A stretch of 64,000 nt of DNA from Collinsella sp. TF06-26 (GTDB lineage: Bacteria; Actinomycetota; Coriobacteriia; Coriobacteriales; Coriobacteriaceae): positions 62,001-126,000 of the forward strand of contig NZ_NKXR01000002.1 in assembly GCF_002232035.1 (NCBI RefSeq), given 5' to 3'. The translations under genes and the position numbers were made by a program. Shown here in pieces: positions 36,281-45,673 of the stretch (positions within the stretch are counted from its first letter, which is position 1; every line of letters starts with the position of its first letter). The notes beneath the pieces are model-generated. The model was given only the letters and a program-made list of their open reading frames with translations, was not told the origin of the DNA and ran no database searches.

Positions 36281-36856
36281 CTACTTTTTGGCGGCTTTGC
36301 GCTCGTCGCGGATGCGGGCGCGATCCATGGCCGCCTCGACCGCCGAGAAACGGCAGCCGCAGTAATTCTGCCGATACATGCCCAGCTCACGCGAACGGCG
36401 CGTAGCCTCGGGATAATACGGGCGAAAATCGCGAATCACCGGGGTGAGACCGCGGGCGGCAGCCAGACGCTCCAAAACATCATTGCAGGTATCGAACAGC
36501 TGATACGGCGAGACGGCGAGCGTCGTGCCCACAAACTCAAACCCGCGCTCCTGGGCCACGCGGCACGCCTCGGCCAAGCGCAGGGCATAGCACGAGCGAC
36601 AGCGACGGGGCCGATCGGCACCCAGCGGAGCCACGCCGGCCTCCCAGCGCTCGCGGTCCTCCCCCGCCTCGATGAGCTCGATGTCGCCATCGGCACACCA
36701 CCGGCGCAGCTCGTCCAGACGCCGCCGCCATTCATCGCGCGGTTGAATATTGGGATTGGTCCAGCAAATCGTGGGCTCAAACCCCTCCTCGCGCAGCAGG
36801 CGAACCGGCTCAAGCGAGCATGGTGCACAGCACGCATGCAGCAACAACGACTTCAT
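36281..36856 (-). CDS. queH: Epoxyqueuosine reductase QueH
   Basis: A 191-residue QueH (formerly DUF208) protein, the non-cobalamin alternative to QueG that reduces epoxyqueuosine in tRNA to queuosine. Cysteine motifs visible are HACCAPC, RRCRSCYALRL and NYCGCRFS, which bind iron-sulfur and other metal. The start at 36856 (MKSLLLHACC) has GGAGGAG at a proper distance. The upstream in-frame ATG overlaps that site. It is directly followed by queA. Confidence 0.92.
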   Translation of the reverse strand: MKSLLLHACCAPCSLEPVRLLREEGFEPTICWTNPNIQPRDEWRRRLDELRRWCADGDIELIEAGEDRERWEAGVAPLGADRPRRCRSCYALRLAEACRVAQERGFEFVGTTLAVSPYQLFDTCNDVLERLAAARGLTPVIRDFRPYYPEATRRSRELGMYRQNYCGCRFSAVEAAMDRARIRDERKAAKK

Positions 36857-36918
36857 CGACATCTCCTCCCCCGCAATGATTTTTTAATCCCCGTCCCAGA
36901 AAAATCATCCCAAAAAGA

Positions 36919-37488
36919 CTACCTTGCGAAAAAGCGCACGCCAAAGGACGTGTCCTCGCAGGCGGCAATGCGGCGGTCGCGCAGGATCGTCCGCACGTAA
37001 TACCAGTCGCCCGTGCATCCCGAAAGGTGCAAACCAGCCGCCAGGTAGCACAGCAGCGGATACCCAGAAAACGCAAATCCCAGGGCAAACGCCGCCGTCA
37101 CAACAACCGTCGGCGCCAGGCAAACCGCCATATACCGCCGGCGCGAATACACAATCCCCTCGGCGCAGGCATAGATCATGCACGTCTCACGGTTCGCTCC
37201 AAAAGTCACGTGCGCACTCGCGGGCGCCAGCAGCTTAAAAAACACACCGTGCACCAGCTCGTGCACGGCAAACGACGCCATTGAGACCGCAGCCAAGCCG
37301 ACTATCCAGCCCAAGACCGCCGTCCAGCCGCCCGCTTCAGCCGCATCCAAGTCCGCAGGCCCGCCCAGCAGCATAAACACCGGCACCAGGCACACGGCAA
37401 ATACGCCAAGCACGGCCATCCCCCACACGAAGCAGGCGTGCAGAAAATCCTCGTCCTCAAACGCATGTATGTTGGAAATCTCATTCAT
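36919..37488 (-). CDS. DUF3267-like membrane zincin
   Basis: A 189-residue membrane protein with about four hydrophobic helices. The segment SFAVHELVHGVFFKLL carries HExxH, the zinc-peptidase motif, inside a membrane-proximal helix, as in DUF3267 putative zincins. The third ligand is not obvious. Intramembrane or membrane-associated proteolysis is possible, but no substrate is known. It precedes queH by 62 bases on the same strand. An AT-rich inverted repeat, ATGATTTTT/AAAAATCAT, lies in that gap. Confidence 0.68.
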   Translation of the reverse strand: MNEISNIHAFEDEDFLHACFVWGMAVLGVFAVCLVPVFMLLGGPADLDAAEAGGWTAVLGWIVGLAAVSMASFAVHELVHGVFFKLLAPASAHVTFGANRETCMIYACAEGIVYSRRRYMAVCLAPTVVVTAAFALGFAFSGYPLLCYLAAGLHLSGCTGDWYYVRTILRDRRIAACEDTSFGVRFFAR

Positions 37489-37620
37489 AGCATCTTAGGA
37501 TAGCGCCCCTGCCACGCACCCGCCCGCATGTGCGATAATGTCGAACGATATGCACGAATTGACCACCGCGTCGCCAGGCCTTGCGCCCGGCCGCGCTCCC
37601 ACCATATGCGAAGGAGTCCC

Positions 37621-39771
37621 ATGGCATCCAAATACTCCATGAACGACCGTCCCAGCTGGCCGCGCCGCGCCATCGTTACCGCCGGCGAGCCTTACGGCAA
37701 CAAAGGCCTGCACTTTGGCCACGTCGGCGGCGTCTTTGTCCCGGCCGACTTCTTTGCCCGCTTCCTTCGCGACCGCCTGGGCCGCGAGAACGTCATCTTC
37801 ACCTCGGGCACCGACTGCTACGGCTCGCCCATCATGGAGAGCTACCGCAAGCTCAAGGAGAATGAAGGCTACGATAAGTCCATCGGCGAGTATGTCGAGT
37901 CCAATCACTCCCGCCAGGCCGCGACCCTCAACAACTACAACATCAGCTGTGACATCTACGGCGGCTCGGGCCTTGAGCCGGCTGCGCAGATTCACAACGA
38001 GGTGACCGCGGAGATTATCGAGCGTCTGCACGAGCAGGGCACCATCTCCAAGCGCTCCACGCTGCAGTTCTACGATGCCAAGGCCGGCACGTTCCTCAAC
38101 GGCCGCCAGGTCATCGGCCGCTGCCCCATCCAGGGCTGCAAGTCCGAGAAGGCTTATGCCGACGAGTGCGATCTGGGCCACCAGTTTGAGCCCGAGGAGC
38201 TCATCGCGCCCAAGAGCCAGCTCACCGGCGAGGTGCCCGAGCTGCGCCCGGTCGACAATCTCTACTTTGATCTGCCGGCCTACCTCGACTTTATGAAGAC
38301 CTATACCGCCAAGCTCGCCCAGAACCCGCAGGTTCGCTCCGTGGTCTCCAAGACCATGGAGGAGTGGCTGCTGCCGGCTCAGCTCTACATCCAGAACAAG
38401 TTCCGCGAGGCCTTCGATGCCGTCGAGGACCAGCTCCCCGAGCACACCGTGCTGGAGCCCGAGGGCAACAAGAGCAGCTTTACCGTCACCTTCCCCAGCT
38501 GGAAGGAGCGCGACGACGCCCACGCGGTGCTCGCCAACGGCGGCGTGCGCTTCCGCAGCGGCAAGGCGCTCGTGCCCTTCCGCATCACCGGCAACATCGA
38601 CTGGGGCGTTCCGGTGCCCGAGGTCGACGGCGTGACCGACGTCACCTGCTGGTGCTGGCCCGAGAGCCTGTGGGCGCCCATCAGCTACACTCGCACCGTG
38701 CTCGCACGCGATGCCAAGGCCGCCGGCGTGACCGAGGGCGTCGCCGCCCAGGATGCCGCCCTCATGGGCGAGCCCGCCGCCGATTCCACGCAGGTCCCCG
38801 CGCCCACCTACCAGCACAGCTCGCTCGACTGGCGCGACTGGTGGTGCTCTGACGACGCGCAGATCTACCAGTTCATCGGTCAGGACAACATCTATTTCTA
38901 CTGCATCGCGCAAACCGCCATGTGGGAGGCCCTGGGTTGGGACCTTACGCAGAGCACCGTCAGCGCCTGCTACCACCTGCTCTACATGGGCAAAAAGGCC
39001 AGCTCGTCCTCGCAGACGCCTCCCCCGCCGGCAGACGACCTGCTCAACCACTACACCTGCGAGCAGATGCGCGCTCACTGGCTGTCGCTCGGCCTGTCCG
39101 AGAAGCCAGTGAGCTTTAGCCCCAAGGCATACGACACGCGTGTAACTGGCAAGGACAAGGACGGCAACGAGGTGCGCGCCTGCGACGACAAGCGCGTCAT
39201 CGATCCGGCCCTTAAGGAGAGCGCCCTTTTGACCGGCGTGTTCAACCGTCTGGCCCGCAGCTGCTTCTACGGCGTCGCCGTCAAGGAGGGCGACGAGAGC
39301 CCCTACCGCAACGGCTGCATCCCCGCCGGTGCCGCTTCTGACACCGTGGTCGAAGCCGCCGAGCAGGCAGCTCTCGCCTTTGAGCAAGCCATGTACAAGT
39401 TCGAGACGCACCGCGCGCTCGCCGTGTGCGACGACTACCTGCGTGCCGCCAACAAGCGCTGGAGCGACGCCTCTAAGGCCGCCAACAAGCTCGAGGGCGA
39501 GCCGGCAAACGCCGCAATGACGCAGGCCCTCGTCGACGCCTTTACCGAGCTGCGCGTGGCGACCGTGCTCATGCACGGCATCGTCCCTGCCGGCTGCGAG
39601 CTCATCTGCGAGTACTTCGACGTTGACCCGGTCGCCTTCTTTAGCTGGGATAACATCTTCGCCTCCACGGATGAGTTTGTGGAGAGCCTGGGCGAGAAGC
39701 CCGGCGAGCACCGCGTGAAGCCGCTACCCCCGCGCTTCGACTTCTTCAGCAAGCACGAGAGCCAGTACTAA
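37621..39771 (+). CDS. metG: Methionyl-tRNA synthetase-like class I enzyme
   Basis: A 716-residue class I synthetase. The HIGH region is LHFGHVGG in GEPYGNKGLHFGH, followed by FTSGTDCYGSP. A zinc-knuckle-like CPIQGCKSEKAYADECDLGH and the NIDWGVPVP and IGQDNIYFY blocks fit MetRS. The KMSKS loop is unusual: YMGKKASSSSQ keeps the first Lys but not the usual sequence. No C-terminal EMAP-type tRNA-binding domain is present. It could be the cell's MetRS with a divergent loop or a second paralog. AAGGAG marks the start at 37621. Confidence 0.8.
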   Translation: MASKYSMNDRPSWPRRAIVTAGEPYGNKGLHFGHVGGVFVPADFFARFLRDRLGRENVIFTSGTDCYGSPIMESYRKLKENEGYDKSIGEYVESNHSRQAATLNNYNISCDIYGGSGLEPAAQIHNEVTAEIIERLHEQGTISKRSTLQFYDAKAGTFLNGRQVIGRCPIQGCKSEKAYADECDLGHQFEPEELIAPKSQLTGEVPELRPVDNLYFDLPAYLDFMKTYTAKLAQNPQVRSVVSKTMEEWLLPAQLYIQNKFREAFDAVEDQLPEHTVLEPEGNKSSFTVTFPSWKERDDAHAVLANGGVRFRSGKALVPFRITGNIDWGVPVPEVDGVTDVTCWCWPESLWAPISYTRTVLARDAKAAGVTEGVAAQDAALMGEPAADSTQVPAPTYQHSSLDWRDWWCSDDAQIYQFIGQDNIYFYCIAQTAMWEALGWDLTQSTVSACYHLLYMGKKASSSSQTPPPPADDLLNHYTCEQMRAHWLSLGLSEKPVSFSPKAYDTRVTGKDKDGNEVRACDDKRVIDPALKESALLTGVFNRLARSCFYGVAVKEGDESPYRNGCIPAGAASDTVVEAAEQAALAFEQAMYKFETHRALAVCDDYLRAANKRWSDASKAANKLEGEPANAAMTQALVDAFTELRVATVLMHGIVPAGCELICEYFDVDPVAFFSWDNIFASTDEFVESLGEKPGEHRVKPLPPRFDFFSKHESQY

Positions 39772-39808
39772 AACACTCGACATGTAATGGAATGGGAAGG
39801 AAAGACGG

Positions 39809-40912
39809 ATGTCCAAGCCGCGTCGTCGTAAGCAGAAAAAGCAGGTCAAGGCCGAGCTCAAGCTCAGGCAGTTTGCCGCCACCGAGCTTTCCGACCAGCT
39901 TGCCGCCCAACACTCCGCCGCCGATCTGCCGCGCTTTATGGTCGACACGGTCGCCGGCGCCTATGCGCCCGCCGATGCCGAGCTCATGATCAAGGGCTTC
40001 GGCGCCGCGGTCACACGCCCGGTCACGCTGCGCGCCAACACGCTCAAGGCGACCGCCGAGGACATCGCCGCCGCGCTCGACGCAGCCGGCATCGCCCACC
40101 AAACCGTCGCCTGGTACCCGGACGCTTTCATCCTGCCCGAGGCCCAGGTTTCCGACCTGTGGGACCTCGACATCTACCGCGACGGCAAGATCTACTTGCA
40201 AAGTCTGTCGTCCATGATGCCGCCGTTGGTCTTGGGCGCCCAGGCCGGCGAGGACATCCTGGACATGTGCGCGGCCCCCGGCGGCAAGACGACGCAGATC
40301 GCCGCCCTCACGCAGGGGCAGGCGCACCTTACCGCCTGCGAGATGAGCATTCCCCGCGCCGAGAAGCTCGAAGCCAACCTCCACCGCCAAGGCGCAAAAA
40401 ACGTGCCCGTCATGCGCATCGACGCACGCGAGCTCGACGAGTTCTTCCGCTTTGACCGTATCCTGCTCGACGCTCCCTGCACCGGCACGGGCACCGTCGT
40501 CAGCGGCAACGAGAAGAGCCTGCGCGGCCTCACCGAGCAGTTGCTGAGCAAGTGCGCCCGCTCGCAGCGAGCACTTCTGGACCGCGCCATGGGAGCCCTC
40601 AAACCGGGCGGCACGCTCGTCTATTCGACTTGTTCGATCTTGCCGCAGGAAAACGAGGACGCCCTGCAAGAGGCCCTCGACAAGCATATGGACTGCGAGC
40701 TCATCCCCCTCGACGGCACGCCAAGCGAAAGTGAGGCACGCCGCGCCCAGGAAGCTGGCGAGAAGCCGCGCATCGAGTCCAACGCCCTGACCGAGGCCAT
40801 TGCCGCGGGTCAGGTATCGGCCATCGCCAACGGCCTGCCCGGCACGCTCACCATTCCGCCCAGCCGCGAATTTGAGGGCTTCTACATTGCCCTGATCCGA
40901 AAACGCAGCTAG
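39809..40912 (+). CDS. RNA cytosine-C5 methyltransferase (RsmB/RsmF/NOP2-Sun family)
   Basis: A 367-residue AdoMet-dependent methyltransferase. The AdoMet site is MCAAPGGKTTQIA. The two catalytic cysteines are in DAPCTGTGTV and YSTCSILPQENE, typical of m5C enzymes. The N-terminus is lysine-rich (KPRRRKQKKQVK). The C-terminal segment REFEGFYIALIRK closes the core. A 16S rRNA target like that of RsmF is likely. It follows the MetRS-like gene by 37 bases with GGAAGGAA upstream, so both translation-related genes may share a transcript. Confidence 0.87.
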   Translation: MSKPRRRKQKKQVKAELKLRQFAATELSDQLAAQHSAADLPRFMVDTVAGAYAPADAELMIKGFGAAVTRPVTLRANTLKATAEDIAAALDAAGIAHQTVAWYPDAFILPEAQVSDLWDLDIYRDGKIYLQSLSSMMPPLVLGAQAGEDILDMCAAPGGKTTQIAALTQGQAHLTACEMSIPRAEKLEANLHRQGAKNVPVMRIDARELDEFFRFDRILLDAPCTGTGTVVSGNEKSLRGLTEQLLSKCARSQRALLDRAMGALKPGGTLVYSTCSILPQENEDALQEALDKHMDCELIPLDGTPSESEARRAQEAGEKPRIESNALTEAIAAGQVSAIANGLPGTLTIPPSREFEGFYIALIRKRS

Positions 40913-40936
40913 CGTACGGATCCAAAACTCAACAAG

Positions 40937-41107
40937 CTATCTCCGTGCGCGTTTGTCCTGCTGGTCGCGATGCTGTTTAAGCATCGCGCGCTCCTTGCGT
41001 TCGGCCCTTTTGCCCTTAATGGCCGTGACCACAAAGTAGATGACCGCGGCGGCAACGATTGCGCCCACGCATAGGCCAATCGAGCCCAACATTGCCGAAA
41101 ATTCCAT
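40937..41107 (-). CDS. Small membrane protein (56 aa)
   Basis: An open frame too short for ordinary thresholds: MEFSAMLGSIGLCVG, then a hydrophobic helix (GAIVAAAVIYFVVTAI, about residues 15-30), and a strongly basic tail (KGKRAERKERAMLKQHRDQQ to the end). An AGAGAGGTGA ribosome site lies seven bases before the ATG. The layout predicts a single-pass protein with a positively charged cytoplasmic C-terminus. Function is unknown. The spacer around it (40913-41297) holds nothing else recognisable. Confidence 0.6.
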   Translation of the reverse strand: MEFSAMLGSIGLCVGAIVAAAVIYFVVTAIKGKRAERKERAMLKQHRDQQDKRARR

Positions 41108-41297
41108 ACCGCGTCACCTCTCTTTTAAACGGGACTTTCAAGATAGCACCTCGATCCCCGCCACCACAGCTCCTTCACGTTCGCCGCCCTTCGGTCTAAC
41201 GGAGGACGCGGCGGGGAAAAATCAACTCGTCAAACGATTTAGCAAGCACAACGCTGCCGGCACCCTGCCGGCCGTCATCACATAGAATCGAGCCTCC

Positions 41298-42389
41298 ATG
41301 GATACCCTCAACGATCTAAATGAGCGCGTCGACGCCTTCGTCGGCACCAGCTCCTTCGACACGCCTGCCGCGGCAAACGACCAAGCCCCCATCGATGTGC
41401 CCGCCGAGGTTCACGAGGACATTGTCGCCTCGGTCGATTTCTCCGAGGTCGAGCTCGCAGACGAGTTCACCGAACCCCAGGTAGCCGTGACCCCCAACGG
41501 ACTGCTTCCCATGGAGCCGCTGCCCATCGACGGGCGCCTGCGCAAGGCGGCCCTTCGCATGCCTGACGAGATTGAGGAGGCCAGCGGCTTCACGCTCTTT
41601 GGCCGTCGTATCAAATCGCTCATCTACACCACCGACGTCGCGGTCATCCGCAACTCCAACGCCGATGCCGTCTTTGCCGTTTACCCCTTCACGCCGCAGC
41701 CGGCCATTACGCAGGCGCTGCTGACCGTCGCCGAGTGCCCGGTCTTCGTAGGCGTGGGCGGTGGCACCACCACCGGTAAGCGCTCCGTGCAGATGGCAGC
41801 CGTCTCCGAGATGCAGGGCGCGGCGGGATGCGTGGTCAACTCCCCCGCCACCGCCGAGATGGTCGAGCACATCACCAACATCGCCGACATCCCCGTCATC
41901 GCCACGGTCGTTCGTTGCGACGACGATGCTCACGCCAAAGTGCGCGCCGGCGCCAAGATCCTCAACATCGCCGCCGGCAAGAACACGCCGCAGGTCCTGC
42001 GTGAACTGCGCGAGCACTATCCCAACCTGCCGCTCATCGCGCCGGGCGGCAAGACGCCCGAGAGCATCCGTGAAACCATCGCCGCCGGAGCCAACGCCAT
42101 CATCTGGACGCCGCCTTCGGCACAGCAGCTACAGACCGACATGATGCAGCGTTATCGCAAGATGAAGGAAGACGCCACACCTGTCATCTCGCGCGACGAT
42201 GTACCCATTATCGACCAGGTCGCCGCCGCCGAGGTCAGCCAGGTCGAGAACATGAATCCCGATGTGCCGATTCCCGACGAAGTCATCGAGCGCGTCGCTT
42301 CGATCCACGAGCGCGTCGAGGAGCATCGCGCCAACCGCGGCCTCAAGCCGTCACTGCACGGCTTCTTCTTCCGCGGAAAGAAACGCTAG
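41298..42389 (+). CDS. Predicted TIM-barrel-type protein of unknown function
   Basis: A 363-residue protein. The first 80 residues are acidic and probably disordered. From about residue 85 the pattern of strands and helices (AVFAVYPFTPQPAITQALL, PVFVGVGGGTTTGKRSVQMA, GAAGCVVNSPATAEMVEHI, IPVIATVV, GAKILNIAAGKNTPQVL, NLPLIAPGGKTPESIRETI, NAIIWTPPSA) looks like a beta/alpha barrel with a phosphate-binding glycine loop. I cannot assign a substrate. The last 60 residues are helical and basic at the end. A terminator follows. Confidence 0.6.
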   Translation: MDTLNDLNERVDAFVGTSSFDTPAAANDQAPIDVPAEVHEDIVASVDFSEVELADEFTEPQVAVTPNGLLPMEPLPIDGRLRKAALRMPDEIEEASGFTLFGRRIKSLIYTTDVAVIRNSNADAVFAVYPFTPQPAITQALLTVAECPVFVGVGGGTTTGKRSVQMAAVSEMQGAAGCVVNSPATAEMVEHITNIADIPVIATVVRCDDDAHAKVRAGAKILNIAAGKNTPQVLRELREHYPNLPLIAPGGKTPESIRETIAAGANAIIWTPPSAQQLQTDMMQRYRKMKEDATPVISRDDVPIIDQVAAAEVSQVENMNPDVPIPDEVIERVASIHERVEEHRANRGLKPSLHGFFFRGKKR

Positions 42390-42400
42390 CAAAACATCTT

Positions 42401-42437
42401 GGCCCGCCCCACAAACGTGAGGCGGGCCGTTTTCGTT
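42401..42437 (+). terminator. Rho-independent terminator
   Basis: GGCCCGCC and GGCGGGCC pair around CCACAAACGTGA and are followed by GTTTTCGTTT. Confidence 0.8.
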
Positions 42438-42469
42438 TGAGCAATCATGCAGCGACGTGATGGGGCAAA

Positions 42470-43360
42470 TTAATCCACGCGCTTGTCGCCCATAAAGAAG
42501 AGCGCCACCGTACCAGGTCCGGTATGCGAGCCAATCAGAGTACCGATGTTATTGATCTCAATCTTGCCTTTAAGCTGCGGAACCTGTTCCTCAATCAGCG
42601 CCGCAACTGCCTCGGCATCCTCGCGGCACGCCGAGTGCGACATGATGCACTTACCCGAATAATCCGCACCGTCCTGCACGTGTGCCATCATGGTCTTAGC
42701 CATCTCGGAAATCGCGCGCTTCTTAGTGCGAATCTTCTCACGTGGCGACAGCCCACCTTCGCAATCGACCGTCATAAGCGGGCAAATCTTAAGCGCCGTG
42801 CCGATGATCGCGCTCGCAGCCGAAATGCGACCGCCGCGCAGGTAGCTCGACAGATCGGTCGAAAAGAACCAGTGGTGCAGGTTGAGTTTGTGCTCCTCGA
42901 TCCAGGCGGCCGTCTCGTCGAGCGAAGCGCCGCTATCGCGCACGTCGGCGGCGCATTCCGCCAGCAGGCCAAAGCCCGAAGACGCTGCCAGCGAATCGAT
43001 GACGCGCACCTTGCCGCCCTGGGGATAGCGATCCGCGAGCATCTGCGCCGCAACGCAGGCCGATCCATACGTGCCCGAAATACCCGACGACAACGTCAGG
43101 TGCAGCACGTCTTTACCCTCGGCAACAAACGGCTCCCAAAACTCCTCGTACTCGCCCACGCTCACCTGAGACGTCTTGGGCATGGCGCCCGCGGCAATCT
43201 GGGCAAAAAACTCGTCCGGCGTAATCGACTGATACAGATCGTCCGTATAGACAACATCGTCGATCTCGTAATGAAAACACACGACAGGGATATTGCGCGA
43301 TTCAAAGAACTCACGGGTTCGATCGGCGGCGGATTCACAGGTCAGGACAAATTCACTCAT
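42470..43360 (-). CDS. DegV family fatty-acid-binding protein, copy B
   Basis: A 296-residue DegV/FakB-type protein: FVLTCESAADRT at the N-terminus, IPVVCFHYEI, KTSQVSVGEYEEF, HLTLSSGISGTYGSA, RVIDSLAASSGFGLL and GSHTGPGTVALFF. These features bind a fatty acid for the FakA kinase. The first motif (CESAADR) departs from the usual TDS-type pattern seen in copy A at 27653, which suggests different lipid preference. AAGGAG precedes the start at 43360; the longer frame to 43531 lacks similarity. Confidence 0.88.
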   Translation of the reverse strand: MSEFVLTCESAADRTREFFESRNIPVVCFHYEIDDVVYTDDLYQSITPDEFFAQIAAGAMPKTSQVSVGEYEEFWEPFVAEGKDVLHLTLSSGISGTYGSACVAAQMLADRYPQGGKVRVIDSLAASSGFGLLAECAADVRDSGASLDETAAWIEEHKLNLHHWFFSTDLSSYLRGGRISAASAIIGTALKICPLMTVDCEGGLSPREKIRTKKRAISEMAKTMMAHVQDGADYSGKCIMSHSACREDAEAVAALIEEQVPQLKGKIEINNIGTLIGSHTGPGTVALFFMGDKRVD

Positions 43361-43678
43361 ATGAGGCTCCTTACTCATTGCTGCGCAAATTATCGCACAG
43401 CAAGCGTGAATACGGTACAAATGTCCACTATTTACCAAATAGAGCCAAAGGTGGTGAACATCTTTACCGTCATCATCTCTATCGATCCCGGAGGCATACG
43501 TCTGTAAAAACGACCCTACGTCTCCACCCAACCGCCATATCTACCTCAACTAAATCGATTTACCAAACCGTTCGGCCAACAATTCGACCTCCCACCCCCA
43601 ATCGAAACAAAAGCGGCGCATACTGATAAACGTTTGACGCTGTTTATCAGTTTTACCAACCCCATCGGAAGGTGTTTC
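43361..43678. promoter_or_regulatory. Divergent spacer between degV copy B and fbp
   Basis: The only structure recognised is an inverted repeat CTGATAAAC/GTTTATCAG at 43623-43650, about 30 bases before the fbp start, with TTGACG inside its loop. It could be an operator or a leader hairpin. The remainder shows no convincing gene. Confidence 0.45.
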
Positions 43679-45595
43679 ATGGTCGCATTCGATCGCAATC
43701 CGCAAGACTTCAAGTATCTGCGTCTGCTGTCGAAACAATTTCCCACCGAGCAATCCGCGTTTACCGAGATCATCAATCTCTCGGCCATCCTCAACCTGCC
43801 CAAAGGCACCGAGCATTTTATGAGCGACGTGCATGGCGAGTACGAAGCCTTTATGCACATCCTCAACAACTGCTCGGGCGTCGTGCGCGAGCATGTCGAC
43901 GAGATTTTTGGCGGCACGCTTTCCTTTGACGAAAAGGGCGAGCTGTGCACGCTCATCTACTACCCGCACGAGAAGATCGAGCTGGTCCGCAGCCAGCGCG
44001 AGGACTCGCCCACCTGGTACAAGACGATGCTTGACCAACTCATTGTGGTTGCCCGCTCGCTTTCGAGCCGTTATACGCGCTCCAAGGTGCGTAAGGCCAT
44101 CCCACGCGATTACGCCTATATCATCGACGAGCTGCTGCACACGCACCCGGACGAGAACAACTATCGCGTGCGCTATCACGAGCGCATCGTGGAGTCCATC
44201 CTGGAGACCGCAAGCGCCGACGACTTTATCGAGTCGCTTGCCTCGCTCATCAAGCGCCTGGCCGTCGACCACCTGCACCTGGTGGGCGACATCTTCGACC
44301 GCGGTGGCGGCGCGGCCAAGATTATGGACCGCCTGCTCACCTACCATTCACTCGACATCCAGTGGGGCAACCACGACCTGCTGTGGATGGGCGCTGCGGC
44401 CGGTGAGCCCGCCTGCATCGCCACGGTGCTGCGCAACAACCTACGCTACGACAACTACGAGATCCTGGAGAACGACTACGGCATCTCGCTGCGTGAGCTT
44501 GTCGCCTTTGCCGATGCCACCTACACCGCCGGTGAGTCCATCACCCCGCTGATCAAGGCCATCAACGTGCTGCTCTTTAAGCTCGAGGGTCAGATTATCC
44601 AGCGCCATCCCGAGTTCGACATGACCGACCGCCTGTTACTCGACAAGATCGACCACGACACCGGCACGGTCACGCTCGCCGACGGCAGCGTGTGGCCGCT
44701 CACGACCAACGACTTCCCCACCGTCGACCCGACGGACCCCTATACGCTCACGTCTCAGGAGCAGCACATCATCGACAAGCTCGTGTCCGAGTTTGTCACC
44801 GCCGATCACCTGCATCGCCATATCGATTTCCTCTATTCCCACGGCTCGATGTACAAGGTCGCCAACGGCAACCTGCTGTTCCATGGCTGCGTGCCGCTCA
44901 ACGAAGACGGCACCTTTAGCAGCATGAACTGCCTGGGCACCTGGCACGCTGGCCGCGATTATCTCGATTTTTGCGACCACATCGCCCGCCGCGCCTGGCG
45001 CGTGGGCGACCGCGACGCTCTCGACTGGATGTGGTACCTGTGGATTGGCTTTAACTCACCCGCCAGCGGACGCCTGGTGCGCACCTTTGAGCGCGCCTAT
45101 ATCGCCGATAAGAGCACCTGGGTCGAGCCGATGGACCCGTACTTTACGCTTACCAAGTCGCCCTCGGTCTGCGATGACATCATGCGCGAGTTTGGCGTCG
45201 CGCCCATGGCATGCTCACCGACCGGTCACATCATCAACGGCCACACGCCCGTTAAAACCACCAAGGGCGAGCAGCCCATCCGCGCCGAGGGCAAGCTGCT
45301 GGTCATCGATGGCGGCTTCTGCCGCGCTTACCATCCCAAGACGGGTATCGCCGGCTATACGCTCATCTCGAGCTCGCGCGGCTGCCGCCTCAAGTCGCAC
45401 CGGGCCTTTACGACGGTTGCCGAGGCACTCACCCGCAACGTCGATATCGAAAGCGAGACCAACCGCTTTGACGAGGCCGACCGTCGCCGCATGGTGAGCG
45501 ACACCGATTCCGGTGCCAAGATCCGCAGCCAGATCCAGGACCTGCGCCAGCTGCTCGATGCATATAGAAACGGTGCTATCGAGGAGCGCGCCTAG
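43679..45595 (+). CDS. fbp: Class 3 fructose-1,6-bisphosphatase
   Basis: The 638-residue gluconeogenic enzyme removes the 1-phosphate from fructose 1,6-bisphosphate. It belongs to the large Firmicutes-type class 3, with a metallophosphoesterase core: FMSDVHGEYEAF, HLVGDIFDRGGGA, QWGNHDLLWMG, and later GHIINGHTPVK. The start at 43679 follows GGAAGG; the in-frame codons from 43634 are unlikely. A GtrA gene lies 78 bases downstream. Confidence 0.94.
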   Translation: MVAFDRNPQDFKYLRLLSKQFPTEQSAFTEIINLSAILNLPKGTEHFMSDVHGEYEAFMHILNNCSGVVREHVDEIFGGTLSFDEKGELCTLIYYPHEKIELVRSQREDSPTWYKTMLDQLIVVARSLSSRYTRSKVRKAIPRDYAYIIDELLHTHPDENNYRVRYHERIVESILETASADDFIESLASLIKRLAVDHLHLVGDIFDRGGGAAKIMDRLLTYHSLDIQWGNHDLLWMGAAAGEPACIATVLRNNLRYDNYEILENDYGISLRELVAFADATYTAGESITPLIKAINVLLFKLEGQIIQRHPEFDMTDRLLLDKIDHDTGTVTLADGSVWPLTTNDFPTVDPTDPYTLTSQEQHIIDKLVSEFVTADHLHRHIDFLYSHGSMYKVANGNLLFHGCVPLNEDGTFSSMNCLGTWHAGRDYLDFCDHIARRAWRVGDRDALDWMWYLWIGFNSPASGRLVRTFERAYIADKSTWVEPMDPYFTLTKSPSVCDDIMREFGVAPMACSPTGHIINGHTPVKTTKGEQPIRAEGKLLVIDGGFCRAYHPKTGIAGYTLISSSRGCRLKSHRAFTTVAEALTRNVDIESETNRFDEADRRRMVSDTDSGAKIRSQIQDLRQLLDAYRNGAIEERA

Positions 45596-45673
45596 CACCA
45601 CCCGTGGGGATTGGCTAAACTTGCTGAGTTTGTCATCCCCGCGGCGCCCCGGCGCCACCATAAGGCAGGTACC

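Noticed and set aside
36879-36909. preQ1 riboswitch upstream of queH
   Set aside because: Only an AT-rich ATGATTTTT/AAAAATCAT repeat is present; the preQ1 aptamer core is not visible.
37489-37620. T-box leader upstream of the MetRS-like gene
   Set aside because: The spacer is too short and lacks the conserved T-box GGTGG-type sequence.
37495-39711. A 738-codon minus-strand frame
   Set aside because: Entirely antisense to the MetRS-like gene, with a repetitive Val/Leu/His/Gly-rich product typical of shadow frames.
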